A DNA stretch of 64,000 bases from contig NW_020313288.1 in the NCBI RefSeq assembly GCF_003265705.1, positions 1 to 64,000 of the forward strand, read 5' to 3'. A program made the translations under genes and the position numbers. The notes below the pieces were generated by a model. The model had not been told where the DNA came from, ran no database searches, and saw only the letters and a program-made list of their open reading frames with translations. The DNA is from Callorhinus ursinus (Eukaryota; Chordata; Mammalia; Carnivora; Otariidae). This document shows positions 33,686-45,446 of the stretch, in pieces (positions within the stretch are counted from its first letter, which is position 1; every line of letters begins with the position of its first letter).

Positions 33686-33689
33686 CTGC

Positions 33690-34212
33690 AAGTGACAGAA
33701 TATTTGCACAAACAGATGCAAGAATTCCCCAATCTTGGGGTGTAGTCCTCCTATGCTGACTCTAGACTTGACTGTGTGGCTGGCTTTGGCCACTGGAACA
33801 ACAGCTAACAGGATGGAAACAGAGATTTGAAAAGTGCTTGCATATCGGGGCTTGCCCTCTTTTGCTGCACTTGAAACCCCAAGATCATCATGTGAATGAG
33901 CCCAGGCTGGTCTACTGGAGGATGAGAGGCCATGTGGAAGAGAGCCAAGCCTCACTCATCAACAATCCACCACTCTGGTTGCCAGCCTTCCAGATGAGGA
34001 GTGAGACTATGCTAGAGCATCCGGCAACCAGCTAACCCACCAACTGACCACAATGCATGAACGAGCTCATCAAAAACCAGCCAGGCTAGACTAGACCAGA
34101 AGAAATGTCTAACCAACCCACAAAACCATGAACAAAATAATATAGTTGTTATTTTAAGCAAATGAAATTTGGGGATGGTTTGTTATACAGATGAGGTTAA
34201 CTGATACACATC
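33690..34212 (+). mobile_element. MaLR/MLT-type LTR
   Basis: 'ttggccactggaacaac', 'gaggccatgtggaag', 'gagccaagcc', 'gttgttattttaagc' and 'gtttgttatacag' follow the order of MLT1 LTRs. No attached internal region. Confidence 0.65.
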
Positions 34213-35095
34213 ACAAAGTGGACTGAAAGAAGATTTTTACACACATATTGTCAGGCATGGAACCATGTGATTTCCCCTTCTAACCACAATTGATGGGACC
34301 ATGGGTTGGTCCGTTCGGCACCAACAATCTATGAGGTGGCCCAAGCAGAGAAATCTACCTTAGAGTACTTCTCCCCATTGGATGCTGACTGGCCAATCAA
34401 TTCAGCTTGTTTCTTTCTCTCTTGGAGAGTCTGAATGCAAAACCCTAGAGAGGGACACAGAGACAGTAGAGTGGTCCATGAAACAATGAACAAGCTGAGA
34501 AATAACAAAAGCAGAAGCCATCAGAAGGAAGAATCCGTTGATCTTTTTCTTTAATCCCTACTTGTTTATCTCACCTCTCCTTGATGGAGCAGTAGACCAT
34601 CACCATAACAGAATCCCAGTTGGTTAGGGTTAGGGGTAGGGTTCCACAATCCAAGGAAGCAAATGCCCAATTTAAGGAACAGTCCCATAGGGTCTGGCTG
34701 CTTCTCAAACTTTAACAAGTTTGTAACAATTCATTTTGGGTGATTGTGAAAGAATCTGTTTTCCATTCTTCTCTACCCTGCTCTGTGCACTGGGAGGTTA
34801 CCCTGTATGGACTGCATTATCAGGCTTCTCTTGTGCTCTTCCAACCTTTTTTGACCAACAGTAGCTGTAGAAGGAAGGAATAAAGTTGGAGGAGAGAGAG
34901 ATGGGGATATTCATTTTCCAAGCTCCTCCTTCCCTGCAGGGACTGCACATTTGGGCAGTGGTTAGATTCTTCTGTCACAGGCTAAGGCATTTTCCAGGTT
35001 CCTATACCTGTTGCATCCCCTTGCCCCTTTAAGACAAGGACTGATAAGAGTTACCCCCTGTTGCTACTCCCTCCCTCCACTCTCCCCATCCTTTC
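34213..35095. other. Intergenic, nothing recognised
   Basis: No gene or named repeat. 'ggttagggttaggggtaggg' near 34,622-34,642 is a short telomere-like run. Confidence 0.4.
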
Positions 35096-35099
35096 TTGG

Positions 35100-35965
35100 T
35101 TTCCCTTAGCTCTGCTGTAATTTTGTGATTTATAATAAGAAATATATATTTGGCATTCATCCTGCTTCTGGCACAGAGCTCCTAAAACCCTTGGAATTTC
35201 CTGAGCAATAAGAACAATGGGAGCATCTTTTGTTATAATATTTGGTCCCTTGTGACATTGAAGGACAGTATCACAAGACACTGAAATGGGTAACAAGCCC
35301 CTTTTCACCACAACTGAGTTTATATTAAAGAGGTAACTTTTGGAAAACACCCAAGGGATGGGGGCTGCTTGCCAGGGGGAACCAACCAAAAATGGAGGGT
35401 TGGAAGTTTCTGTCCCACCCCCTGACTTCCTGGGAGGGAGGAGGGGTTGAGATTGCATTTAATCACCAATGGACAATGATTTGATCAAACATGCCTGTGT
35501 AAAAACCCAAAAGGATGGTGTACAGGGAGCGTCCAGGTTGGTGACATGTGGAGATTTGGGGATGGTGGTGCACCTGCAGAGGGCGGAGAAGCCCCAAGCC
35601 TCTTCCCCACACTTTGCCCTGTGCATCCCTCCCATCTGGCTGCTCCTGCGTCATATTCTTTCATAATAAACCAGTAATCTAGTAAGTAAAATGTTTCTCT
35701 GAGTTCTGTGAGCCTCGCAAATTAATCAAACTCCAAGGGGAAATGGGGACCACCTGGGTTTTTCGGGCTTCAGAGGTGGGATGGGGGCACTCTTACGGGA
35801 CTGAGCCATTTCACCTAAGGAATCTGACACTATGCTAGTTCCAGGTAGATAGTATCACGATGGAGTTGAATTGTAGAGCACCCAGCTGATGTTGGAGTCT
35901 CACTTGGTGGTGAGAAAAAAAACCTCACTCACACACTAGAATTGGGTTCAGACCCTTCTTTACCT
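35100..35965 (+). mobile_element. Endogenous-retrovirus-type LTR
   Basis: Plus-strand copy of the LTR family seen in reverse at 22.34-23.66 kb: 'gatttataataagaaat', 'ctggcacagagctcc', 'cataataaaccagtaatc' (polyadenylation signal), 'gcaaattaatcaaac', 'gttgaattgtagagcaccc', 'attgggttcagaccc'. Solitary; no viral coding region on either side. Confidence 0.75.
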
Positions 35966-36249
35966 CCCCACACCTGTATAAATAGTCTCTTCGTTAAACC
36001 CTCTTCATTTAATTCCTTTGTTTGGGCCACCTGCTTCTCACCAAGCTGCCATCCAAAACACACCCTGGCGCTTATACTGGTTCTACCCATTCTAACCAGA
36101 AGCCAAGCCTTTCTTCTTAACTGTCATGCAAGAGGAAACCACATTTCAAGAAAGGAAGGAAACATCATCCTTTACTGACATGTGGACTTGAAACACAAAA
36201 CACAAATGCCCCTTCCTCTTTTGCCTGTCATTTAACTACTGCTATTTTT

Positions 36250-36454
36250 TAAAACAATTTCTTAAATATTTTATTTGTTTATTTATTGGAAAGAGAGGGT
36301 GAGTGGGGGGAAGGGCAGAGGGAGAAGAGAATCTCCAGCAGACACCACACTGAGTGCAGAGTCCACATGGGGCTCCATCTTGCAACCCTGAGATCACGAC
36401 CTGAGCAGAAACCAAGAGTCCAATGTTCAAGTGACTGAACCACCCAGGTGCCCC
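36250..36454 (-). mobile_element. SINEC
   Basis: Reverse SINEC: T/A-rich left end, 'gcaaccctgagatcacgacc', 'gaaccacccaggtgcccc'. First of four SINEs within 1.3 kb. Confidence 0.92.
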
Positions 36455-36469
36455 TACTTTTTAAAATTT

Positions 36470-36577
36470 TTTAGTTTTTTTTTTTTATAGTAGGCTCTGT
36501 GCCCAACATGGAACTCAAACTCATGACCCTGAGATTAGGAGTCACATGCTCTACCAACTGAGCAGCCAGGTGCCCCT
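36470..36577 (-). mobile_element. Short SINEC
   Basis: Reverse, tRNA part with poly-T: 'catggaactcaaactcatg', 'cactctaccaactgagcag'-like text, 'ccaggtgccccttttt'. Confidence 0.88.
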
Positions 36578-36612
36578 TTTTGCTTGTCATTTAAAAACAA
36601 TTGTTTCTCTAG

Positions 36613-36840
36613 GGCACCTGGGTGGCTCAGTCAGTTGAGCATCTGGCTTTTGATTTTGGTTCAGGTCATGATCTCAGTGTCCTGACATGAGCCCTGCCAC
36701 TGGATCCATGCTGAGCACAAGTCGCCTTGAGATTCTCTCTCTGCCTCTGCCCCTCCCCAACACCTTTGCAGCTTGAGTGCTCTCCTTCTCTCTCTAAAAA
36801 ACAAACAAACAAACAAACAAAACAAAAACAAAAAAACAAA
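36613..36840 (+). mobile_element. SINEC with (AAAC)n tail
   Basis: 'gggcacctgggtggctcagt' head, CT-rich body and a tail expanded to aaacaaacaaac. Faces the two minus-strand SINEs on its left. Confidence 0.93.
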
Positions 36841-37077
36841 AGACAGTTATTTCTCAGCAAATTTCCCACACTTTGAAACAGTGGTACTCCATAAAAGCAT
36901 TGGCTGGTAATGGAAAATATGGTGAAGGTGTTCTACCCTGCAGAAAAGGGACACAAGAACCAAACAGAGCCCAATGTTTATGCCCTATCAGAATGGCAGC
37001 CTAGACTTTAACACTAAAACAGTACTACTCAGCACCTGATTTCCTGGAAATCTACTGAACCATTCCCTTGGAATATA

Positions 37078-37365
37078 TAGTTGACCCTTGAACAACCTGG
37101 GTTTGAACTGCATGGGTCTACTTACACACGGATTTTTATATATAAATAAATACTGTCCAGTACTGTAAATGGATTTTCCTTATGATTTTCTTAATGTTTT
37201 CTTTCCTCTAGCTTACTTAACTGTAGGAATGCAGTCTATAATGTATATAACATACAAAATATGTGATAATTTTTTATCAGTAAGGCTTCCAGTCAATAAT
37301 AGGCTGTTAATAGTTAAGTTCTTGAGGAGTCAAAAGATATGCATAGATTTTTGACTGTGCGGATC
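37078..37365 (+). mobile_element. MER2-type (Tigger-related) element, partial
   Basis: 'gttgacccttgaacaacc', 'gggtttgaactgcatggg', 'tactgtaaatggattttcc', 'ggcttccagtcaataatagg'. The left terminal repeat is present; the right end is cut by the SINE at 37,368. Confidence 0.8.
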
Positions 37366-37367
37366 AA

Positions 37368-37485
37368 GGAGACTCCCCACTGAGGATGGAGTCTGATGCA
37401 GGGCTCCATCCCACGACCCTGAGGTCATGACCTGAGCCGAAATCAAGAGCCAGACACTCAAACGACTGAGCCACCCAGGTGCCCG
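37368..37485 (-). mobile_element. SINEC fragment
   Basis: Reverse SINEC lacking its tail: 'ggctccatcccacgacc', 'gaggtcatgacctgagccg', 'gactgagccacccaggtg'. Confidence 0.88.
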
Positions 37486-37489
37486 ATCA

Positions 37490-37600
37490 TTCTGACTGTT
37501 CTAAAAGCCTTTGAACTGTACACTTTTAAAATGGTTGAAATGGTGAATTTTATGTTATGTGACTTTAATCTTAATAAAATAGAAAGAAATAAAGAAATCA
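37490..37600 (+). mobile_element. Old L1 3'-end scrap
   Basis: 'ttgaactgtacacttttaaa', 'ggtgaattttatgttatgtg', then A-rich. Old mammalian L1 end. Confidence 0.65.
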
Positions 37601-39590
37601 CTGGTCCCATTCAAGTTGAAACAGGGAACCTGGTTGACCTGTTTGGATTTTGGCAAACTCATATTCCTTACCCAATGGATTTTGTTGGACCTTATTTTCC
37701 ATAAAATCCAGACAACTTTGGCCTTTGGTTTTACTTTATGGTGATCATGTAGTGATCACAATGTGTGAGGAGAGCAGGATGTGTTGTAATTCATGCAAAA
37801 AATATAAATATTAATTCCCCAAATTTTATAACTGAAGCTTTCTAAATTTTCTTTTTATTTTATATAGAAATAAAATCACAGGATAAGCTGAGGAGGTTTC
37901 AGAATTATATGTAATGCTCTTGAGAAAATTTCAGCATGGACGAGGAGTAAGAAATTATAATTGATAAGACTTGGCAAGATGGGAGAAATACATCCAGAGC
38001 AGAGACCAGAGGCCATTTCAGCCATACCCACAAACTCCCGGGGAGGGATTTCCTGAGAAGTAGAGAAGAGGAAGAAACATAATCTGAGATCCTGTGGTCA
38101 AAAAGCTAGATACGTAAATTGAGCCAGCCCACATTTGTAGCAAAGGCAGATGTAGCTTGAGGGTTTCCAGTCACACACAGTGGATAATTTTATCAAACTT
38201 AGGAATTATTCATGAAGTAAGGTCACAAAAATGAGACATAACAAAGATTAATACTGATTATAAAGTGACGGAACATTCAGGGAGAAAAGTGGCAAGTTCT
38301 CTCACACATTGTACATTATAGGATTTCAAAAAGAAGGCATCCCCTCCCAGGATAAGCATTAGAAATGTTTCCTCCTGAAGTTTTTCATATTTTTTAAAGA
38401 TGAAAGCACTTGATTAAAGGTCTATTTGGAAATATAAACACCATTACATTCCAGGCTCAATAAAGCCAAATGATAATGGTAAACAATCCCTAAGAGCAAT
38501 AAGAGGAAGGTTTTATCGGAATGTCTAAGGAACATCCTTTGAAATAAACATTTTAAAATGCAGTTCAAAATCGCATTACAATGAGCTGTGAGCAAGTATC
38601 TACGTGATTAATACAACTTTCTTTTTTATATTTGGCAGTCATGGGGATGGGGCAATATTGTTGATGTCCATCATTAAGTTCCTTTTTGGACCAGCTGTCC
38701 CTTCTCCAGATTGGCTTCAGCTGAACAGGAGCTAAAGGTTCCCACCACCACGAGGGCAGCACACAGCCAGTAACTGACTGACACAGGGGTATGAAAGGCT
38801 GGTCACCAGCCTCAAAGGGGGACTGACGCTGAGGTACAATCCAGGCATCAGAGCTCACCGTGGGATCTGGCTGAACCCACATCCTTCTCCTACCACATCC
38901 TGCTTCCCTCACTTTCTCTTTTCTCAGAGCATTCCCTCAATAAGTCATGGGCACCAAAATCCCTAAGTCACCCATTGTCGTTTTAGAAATAGTAGTGTTT
39001 GTAATGGAGTTATCACCGAGTAGTTCTTGGAAATGGGAAAGGGGCCTGTTTCAGTCACTGGGCAAGAGCAGGACATGATTTGGAAAACCAGAAGAGCTTG
39101 TCCTTCAGGGGGCAGAATATCAGAACACTGTCCTATTACTGTGCAGCAGACTGGCACAACACTTTCTTGATGCATTCATTCCACAAACACTATAGAGTCC
39201 ATCTGCGAGCACAGTCTTCTGCTGGTCATAGACATACAGAGACAAATGAGACAAAACACATGAACATCTGATTATAATCCAACATGCTGAGTATTACAAA
39301 TAAAAGGTTGATAGCTTTAGGCACAATGGAATGGAATGTTAAGGCAAGGAGGTGACCAGATGACTCAGAACTGATGATGGAAACCTTCTCTTGAGTACAC
39401 CTTAAGTAAACTTCAAATTACTATTTCTAATGGCTTATTTTTTTGGTAGTTTGGGGCTTTGGTACTTTGGGGCTTTGGTACACTTATGTGTTTCTTCAAC
39501 CACGCATTAAGGAAGACATACAAACTTCTTCCCACTCACAACCTATAACTGGTTTCAAAAGCATTTAAATAGTAGAGTGTTTGAAATTTA
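37601..39590. other. Intergenic, nothing recognised
   Basis: About 2 kb with no gene and only faint old-repeat text (L2-like near 39,165-39,345). Open frames on both strands have no support. Confidence 0.4.
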
Positions 39591-39594
39591 GCTC

Positions 39595-39842
39595 AAAGAT
39601 GTTCCTTACAGCATTGTTTATACTGAAAAGTTGGAGATGACGCAACTCAGATTAAATACATTATGACACGTGTATACCACAGACCACCATGCAACCATCA
39701 AAACAAAACAAAACAAAAAAAGTTTCAAAAGGTTTGATGAGTTGAAAAGATATTCACAATGTGACAAACACAAAAAAATACATATTTCAGAATAGCATAG
39801 GTATACCTGTTCTAGATCATTCTCAGGTGGGCATGAGACATC
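39595..39842 (+). mobile_element. Old L1 fragment
   Basis: 'ttacagcattgtttatac', 'gaaaagatattcac', 'ataccacagaccacc' are L1M-type words in decayed ORF2 end context. Contains an (AAAAC) run. Confidence 0.5.
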
Positions 39843-39895
39843 TGGCATTGTCACATTCTGGTTTTCCCTTTACATGTAGGCAGGTGTGACTAACA
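39843..39895 (+). repeat. 53-bp direct repeat, copy A
   Basis: Starts tggcattgtcacattctgg and ends ggcaggtgtgactaaca. It matches 40,987-41,039 at 51 of 53 positions (a/g and c/t changes). Confidence 0.93.
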
Positions 39896-40655
39896 GAGTA
39901 TTATAACTAAGTGTTTTTAGACAAGGGATGACAAGAATGTTGTCCCATTTCCTAAAAACTAGCTGTAAATCTGCCCCCAAATGGTCATGATCAGGGCCAG
40001 CACAAGGGTGAGGATAAGGAAGCACCCACCTCAGGCACAATATAAAAGGAGACAATCCCTTGAGTAATCAAGATAAACACTGTGTCAATGCAACATTTCA
40101 AAACATCAAAAATCAATGCAAGAAAACCCATGATAAATCGAACATCCAAAATATCCCTTGCTATGCCAGGTCACCATCTTTTGCCTGTGGCAGAAAAGAA
40201 AAATGTGCACCCTTACACACACTTTCTTAATGTACTTTTTAATAGCTAATTTTTTCTAGAACTTGATTTTGAAAATTTTTTGATTGAGTTTACTTCCATT
40301 AAAACCAAGAAAGTAAAATTTTAATAAATTCTGGTTTGGGGAAAAAAGACATTTAAATTTGAAATGTTTTCAGTTCTAATATCCTTAACTTCAATTTTCA
40401 ATATTGTTTCAATTATTTTAATGTTCTGGGGGAAGCACGTTGTAGGTAGCCAACAAATATTTCTTGAATGAATGGATCTTTATATTTATGGGATTGGAGA
40501 ACGATGCAGTTTTTATTCTGAGTCCCTTTCTCTCTCTAGTGGAGGCACTGGAGGCGATGGCGGTATAGGACTCTACCAAAGGTAGGTTGATGTTTATGGT
40601 AAGAAAAATTCTTGTTGTGGAGGCCACAGTTTTTACTTACCTTAGAAATATAGAG
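39896..40655. other. Intergenic; L2-like end
   Basis: About 40,425-40,480 ends like L2 ('aacaaatatttcttgaatgaatgg' with gaps). Otherwise unassigned. Confidence 0.4.
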
Positions 40656-40659
40656 TTCC

Positions 40660-40862
40660 TGGGGCGTGTGGGTGGCTCAGTCAGTTAAAGCATCTGACTC
40701 TTGGTTTCAGCTGATGTCATGATCTCAGGGTCATGAGATTGAGCCCTGAGTCAGGCTCTGTGGTGTGAAGCCTGCTTAAGAGTCTCTCTCTCCCTCTGCC
40801 CCCCCTTCTCCCTCTGCCCCTCCCCCCACTTTCTCTCTCTCTAAAAAAATTAAAAATAAAAA
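40660..40862 (+). mobile_element. SINEC
   Basis: 'gggcgtgtgggtggctcagt' head, CT-rich body, A-rich tail. Moderately diverged. Confidence 0.92.
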
Positions 40863-40879
40863 ATAAGAGCATATGTCCC

Positions 40880-40988
40880 TTTAAATATATATTTTTATAT
40901 ATAATATATATTATATATTAAAATAAATTATGTGTATTTTATATATAAGTATGTATGTTTATATAATATGTATATAAATATATATATG
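40880..40988. repeat. AT-rich low-complexity (TATA)n
   Basis: About 110 bp of imperfect ATAT/TATA runs ending directly at copy B of the 53-bp repeat. Confidence 0.9.
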
Positions 40989-41039
40989 GCATTGTCACAT
41001 TCTGGTTTTCCCTTTACGTGTAGGCAGGTGTGATTAACA
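40987..41039 (+). repeat. 53-bp direct repeat, copy B
   Basis: Second copy of 39,843-39,895, with two mismatches, lying immediately after the (TATA)n run. Confidence 0.93.
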
Positions 41040-41249
41040 ACTCTGATATTCTGCCCCCTGAAGGACAACATTATTTCTGACCAACATGTAACACTGTTGT
41101 AAAGACAAGCTTTTGTGTAAGTCTTCTATCCAGAAGAAGTTTAAGTGTTACAAATTTATAGATGCTGATAGCTAAGAGGAAATGAAGACCCCAATCCTTC
41201 TTTTTGTATCTTCCAAATTGTTGCAATTAAATACAAAATGTTGATAATC

Positions 41250-41735
41250 CATTGGTTAATATATCAGTTAATAATTGCCGCAAACTACTCTTGAAACTCA
41301 GTGCCTTAAAACAAAGATACTTGATTGCTACTCCTGAGTCTCTGATTTGGTTTAGCAGGTCTGCGCTCTTAGTTGGGCTTGCTCACCTGACTGCAGTCAG
41401 CTACAGGTCGGCTAGTTGGCTGATTGAGGACAGCCTCAGCTGGTATAATGGGATGACGTAGCTGTCCTCCATGTTTCTCACACTCCTCCCGCAGTTTAGC
41501 TGGATATGTTCTCAGGGTGGAGGCAGGGAGGCAAGAGCAAGTAAAACTGATCTTGTAAAGGCAAGAAAGAATGCACACCCAATTGTGAAACCCTCTGTCT
41601 TTGAGTCATTCTGCTGACCAAAGCAAGCCTCAAGGCCAAGCTTGAGTGAGAGCAGTAAGAATCACAGAGTGACAGGGAAGGGGTGTAGAGAGATGGAGGC
41701 CACTGATGCAATCAATCTACCACAACTGCTGACGG
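41250..41735 (-). mobile_element. MaLR-type LTR
   Basis: Plus-strand text 'aatttgccgcaaac'-like start, 'cagtgccttaaaacaaag', 'gcctcaaggccaagc', 'gcaatcaatctaccacaac' reads in reverse as an MLT/MST-type LTR. Diverged. Confidence 0.55.
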
Positions 41736-42059
41736 GTAGGAGCCGTGCCATCTCTTGCTTCACTATCCCTTAGAACTACGGCCTCTGTACTGAACTCTCT
41801 GGACAAGCAAAACACTGAAGACCAACCTGTCATAAATGAACTCATGGGTCAGCTTCCCTCTCAAGCTGTGGCTGCCACAAATAATAGAGACTGAGCCTCC
41901 ATCAGCCAAGTTTAATGTTTTCAAATCGTCTACCCAGGATCATTACTGAGCTAATTGAATCTTCAGTGGTAAGTTGACTCAAAGTAAATATTTTGTCTTT
42001 CCTCTGTATCCCCAAACTAAGAATTCCTGGGGTCAAAGGAAGAGAAGGAGAAAGACACA

Positions 42060-42185
42060 GGGTCTGGAAGAGGAGCTCTGGGGTCAGGAGTTCACAGCCT
42101 ACCTCAGCCACCTACAGCTGTGTGAGTCTGGGAAAGTTACCTAACCTCTCTGAGCCTTGGTTTCCTCATCCTCAGAATGGAAAGT
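42060..42185 (+). mobile_element. MIR SINE
   Basis: 'gagctctggggtcagg', 'gtgtgagtctgggaaagttac', 'ctctgagccttggtttcc' in MIR order. Confidence 0.8.
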
Positions 42186-42559
42186 AATCATTCATTTACT
42201 CATTCATTCAACATATTTATGGAGACTCTCCTAGGTATAATTCCCTGTACTTACAGAGCTCACAGTCTAAGCTGGAGATGCCTAAGAAAAAGAGAAGTTA
42301 TAATACAGGGTTAGAAAGCATGAAGCCCTAGGGACACGCAAAGGGGCATCTAGTCCTACTTGAGGAGATTCAAAAAATTCTCCCTGGTGGAAGTGATGAC
42401 TGAGACTCAAGAAAAGGTAGAAATTAGTTGGATTTTGAGGGAATGGCAGATGCAAAGTCCAAAAGTCAAGAAGATATTTTCCTTTCTGGTTTTAAAGACA
42501 AGCTCTGCTATCAGCATGGCAAGCAGAAGAATATTCCAGAATATTCTAGAACATTCATT

Positions 42560-42697
42560 CGTGTGTACAACACAAATCCCCTGGGGCTCTCATTAAAATT
42601 CAAGTTCTGGTTCAGCCAATATGGGGTGGGGCCTAAGATCCTGCTCTCCTAACAAGGTGATGCTGATGCTTCTGGTCCACAGACCACACTTTGAGTA
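42560..42697 (+). mobile_element. MER5A DNA transposon fragment
   Basis: 'aatcccctggggctc', 'ggggtggggcctaag', 'aacaaggtgatgctgatgc', 'ccacagaccacactttgag' match MER5A. Confidence 0.85.
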
Positions 42698-42795
42698 GGG
42701 AGGTATCAGAGTGCCTTGGAAGGGAGGATATATACATTTTATTGTTCCAATTTTAGCCTGTGTGCGGCCAAAGCGAGCACAGAGGACTTCTACAT

Positions 42796-42990
42796 TTTTT
42801 TTAAAGATTTTATTTATTTATTTGACAGAAAGAGACACAGTGAGAGAGGGAACACAAGCAGGGGGAGTGGGAGAGGGAGAAGCAGGCTTCCTGCGGAGCA
42901 GGGAGCCTGACACAGGGCTCAATCCCAGGACCCTGGGATCATGACCCAAGCTGAAGGCAGACACTTAACGACTGAGCCACCCAGGCACCC
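42796..42990 (-). mobile_element. SINEC
   Basis: Reverse SINEC with left 'tttttaaagattttatttat' and right 'gactgagccacccaggc'. The flank 'ctacattttt' occurs on both sides. Confidence 0.93.
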
Positions 42991-42999
42991 CAGGATAAC

Positions 43000-43990
43000 T
43001 ACATTTTTAAAAGTTTCATCCCCCTCTACTCTCCCTGGCAATCAAGATTTTATGCAGGATGGAGGGCCAGGTGGGATGGTGATACTTTTGTGAGAAGTGT
43101 GAATCCTAGCCAAGTCCTAAGGAAGTTCCTGGAAGGAAGAGAGATGTTGGTTTGCTGAAAGGTCCCAGGAAACCAAAACAGTTTCCAAAAGGTGTCATCA
43201 AGCACTGCAACCCTCCATGAAATGCTGGGATTCTGCTCCATCCAGCACTCCTACTCACCAACATAACTGTTTTAAGTGTTTGTGCAAAAGTAGCCTATAG
43301 GTCTGTGGGTTTTATTCATCCCCTGGGGTCACCATTACTGTTTTACTGACCATTTCTTTAAAAGCAGGAGGAGGCTTTGTCAAAGGGTAAGTCAGTCAGT
43401 CATATGACAAATCATTTATTGAGGACTGCTCTGTGTCAGGCGCAGGATAGTGCTGGAGACACACTTGCTTGCCATGCACCAATGAGCTTAGGAGAAACCA
43501 AAATGGTAGCCAGGTAACCTTGTTCATGCTATTGCCCTGGGATCTGTTACTTCCACAAAAGTCTAGAAACTCATAGAGCAGAACACGGATGATGAACTTA
43601 TCATCTTGAACAGAAATTCTTGTTTTCCAGAGGGTTCTGGGGCTAGCAGGATCCTGCATCTGTGCATCAAGCTGTGAAGAGATTTCAGAGTAGTCTCCTG
43701 CAGGTACCTGCTTTCCTCAAATGTTGCTTCATAGCATATTTGAAAGTAAGAAAGAGCTTTAACCCTGTGAGAGAGAAATCAGAATTAGAATCAGCAGAAT
43801 TAGTACAAATGTGATTCTAGGGGTCTTATAAATACACAGAGAGAAATATGGCAACAAACGACTGAAGGATAAACATTAAAATGTTAACAGTGATGGTCTC
43901 TAGTGTGGCAGGCACTAATGGCAAACTTGAAAACTGTTCTCAACCTCTTCACCACTGATAGCTTCCACTCAAGAAGCAAAGAAGCCAAAT
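43000..43990. other. Between the genes; nothing firm
   Basis: About 43,395-43,470 has L2/MIR-like wording. The final short exon of ADGRE1 (a few codons plus 3'UTR) could lie in 43-45.3 kb but cannot be recognised without a transcript. Confidence 0.35.
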
Positions 43991-43999
43991 ACTTGTTTT

Positions 44000-44405
44000 G
44001 TCAAATTCCTTTGTAACTATGTGTCATCATGTGATACAGTTCTGACCAACTAAGTGAAAGGGAAATCCACTGAGGGATTTCTGGGAAAGCTTTTGTTTCC
44101 TGTGAAAGGGAGAAAGCGTTTGCCACTTCTGCCTCTTCTTGCCTTCAACATGGTCATGATGTCTGGAGCTATGGCAGCCATCTTGCAATCATGAAAATTG
44201 TTTGATGAAGTCAACATGTTGTTAGTGGATTGGAAAAGTAGGGAAAACCTAGATCCTTTACAACATCCCTGAGCAACAGAACCAATACCAGCAACACCTA
44301 ACTCAGCTTCTATTCTTGCAAAAAAAAAAAAAAGAAGAAGAAGAAGAAGAATTTCCTATTTAATTAAGCCACTGAATCTTAGTTACTTGTGTTTGGAATA
44401 AATTA
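44000..44405 (+). mobile_element. Possible MaLR-like LTR
   Basis: 'gtatcatgtgatacagttctg'-like text and 'gccactgaatcttagttac' near the end suggest an MLT-type LTR, interrupted by a (GAA)n run at 44,331-44,350. Weak. Confidence 0.4.
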
Positions 44406-44475
44406 TTGAAAATATAAAAAATTCTAATGGGGGATGGAAGAGCAATTGTGTAGAGAAAGTTTTACAACTCTGTAA

Positions 44476-44606
44476 ATTTTGTTCTTTTTAATTTTTATTT
44501 ATTTATTTAAATATGATGAGCATTGGGTGTTATACTCAACTAATGAATCATTGAATATTATATCAAAAACTAATGATGTGCTATAACTTGGTTAACTGAA
44601 TTTAAA
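44476..44606 (+). mobile_element. Tiny L1 3'-end insertion
   Basis: From 'gatgagcattgggtg' to 'ggttaactgaatttaaa' is the last ~95 bases of a carnivore L1, preceded by ~35 T-rich bases. Flanked by a perfect 13-bp duplication tacaactctgtaa at 44,463-44,475 and 44,607-44,619. Confidence 0.85.
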
Positions 44607-44689
44607 TACAACTCTGTAAGTTTTAAATAGCGATGATAGCAATGCAAAATTATGTGGAAAAATCAGTTTTGCCTCCATTTGCACATTCA

Positions 44690-45112
44690 TTTCAATGTCT
44701 CTGAAATTATATATGTGTAGTATAATTCATAGAATTCATATGTTGATATATATTTTAATTCATTTTTAAATACATCATATGAAATTTTATGTATTAGGTA
44801 TAGTTATATAATATATAACTTTATAATTATATGTATAATTATATATGTTATATATATAATTTATATTTTGTTGATATAAAATTATCAACAAGAGAACCTA
44901 GCAGATGTTATAACTGGCTCAGAAAAGAATGCGAAGTACAGACATATGTATGTATTACATAATACATATATAATATATACTATATATAATTTACACAAAA
45001 TATATAAAACATTACATAATTTGTATATAATGTATACAATATATGAGATATATATGATACATGTTACATAATACAGTATATATATATGTTACATAATATA
45101 TATATCTGTTCT
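44690..45112. repeat. AT-rich, partly palindromic low-complexity region
   Basis: Over 400 bp of imperfect TATA/ATAT blocks (for example near 44,815-44,880 and 44,950-45,105), capable of forming many hairpins. It lies ~330 bp downstream of the ADGRE1 C-tail exon. Confidence 0.9.
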
Positions 45113-45446
45113 GTGCATTCTCTCTTGAGCCAGTTTAATATCCACCTCACTCCCTCACTGATTAATGAGTAGAATAAAATCCTTAATGTATGCTCATATT
45201 ATATCTGTATGAGTCATGATTTTATCTTGTTTAGTTCACACAGCTACTAAGGGGCAAAGCTGGGATTTAAGCCCAGGAAGCCTGGCTCCTGAACCCCAAC
45301 TCTTGAATACCGTACTTTATCAAATGTGCTAATATACATGGACACACTTAGCTCACAGTAGATACTCGGTGCACAGTGGCATCTGGTGTTGCTAAGAAGC
45401 AGGGGTTCCATTTGAACAGAAGAAACCACATAAAACAGTCTCTCAC

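Noticed and set aside
34622..34642. Telomere-like ggttagggttagggg run
   Set aside because: Only about three units, one imperfect; too short to be an interstitial telomere block.
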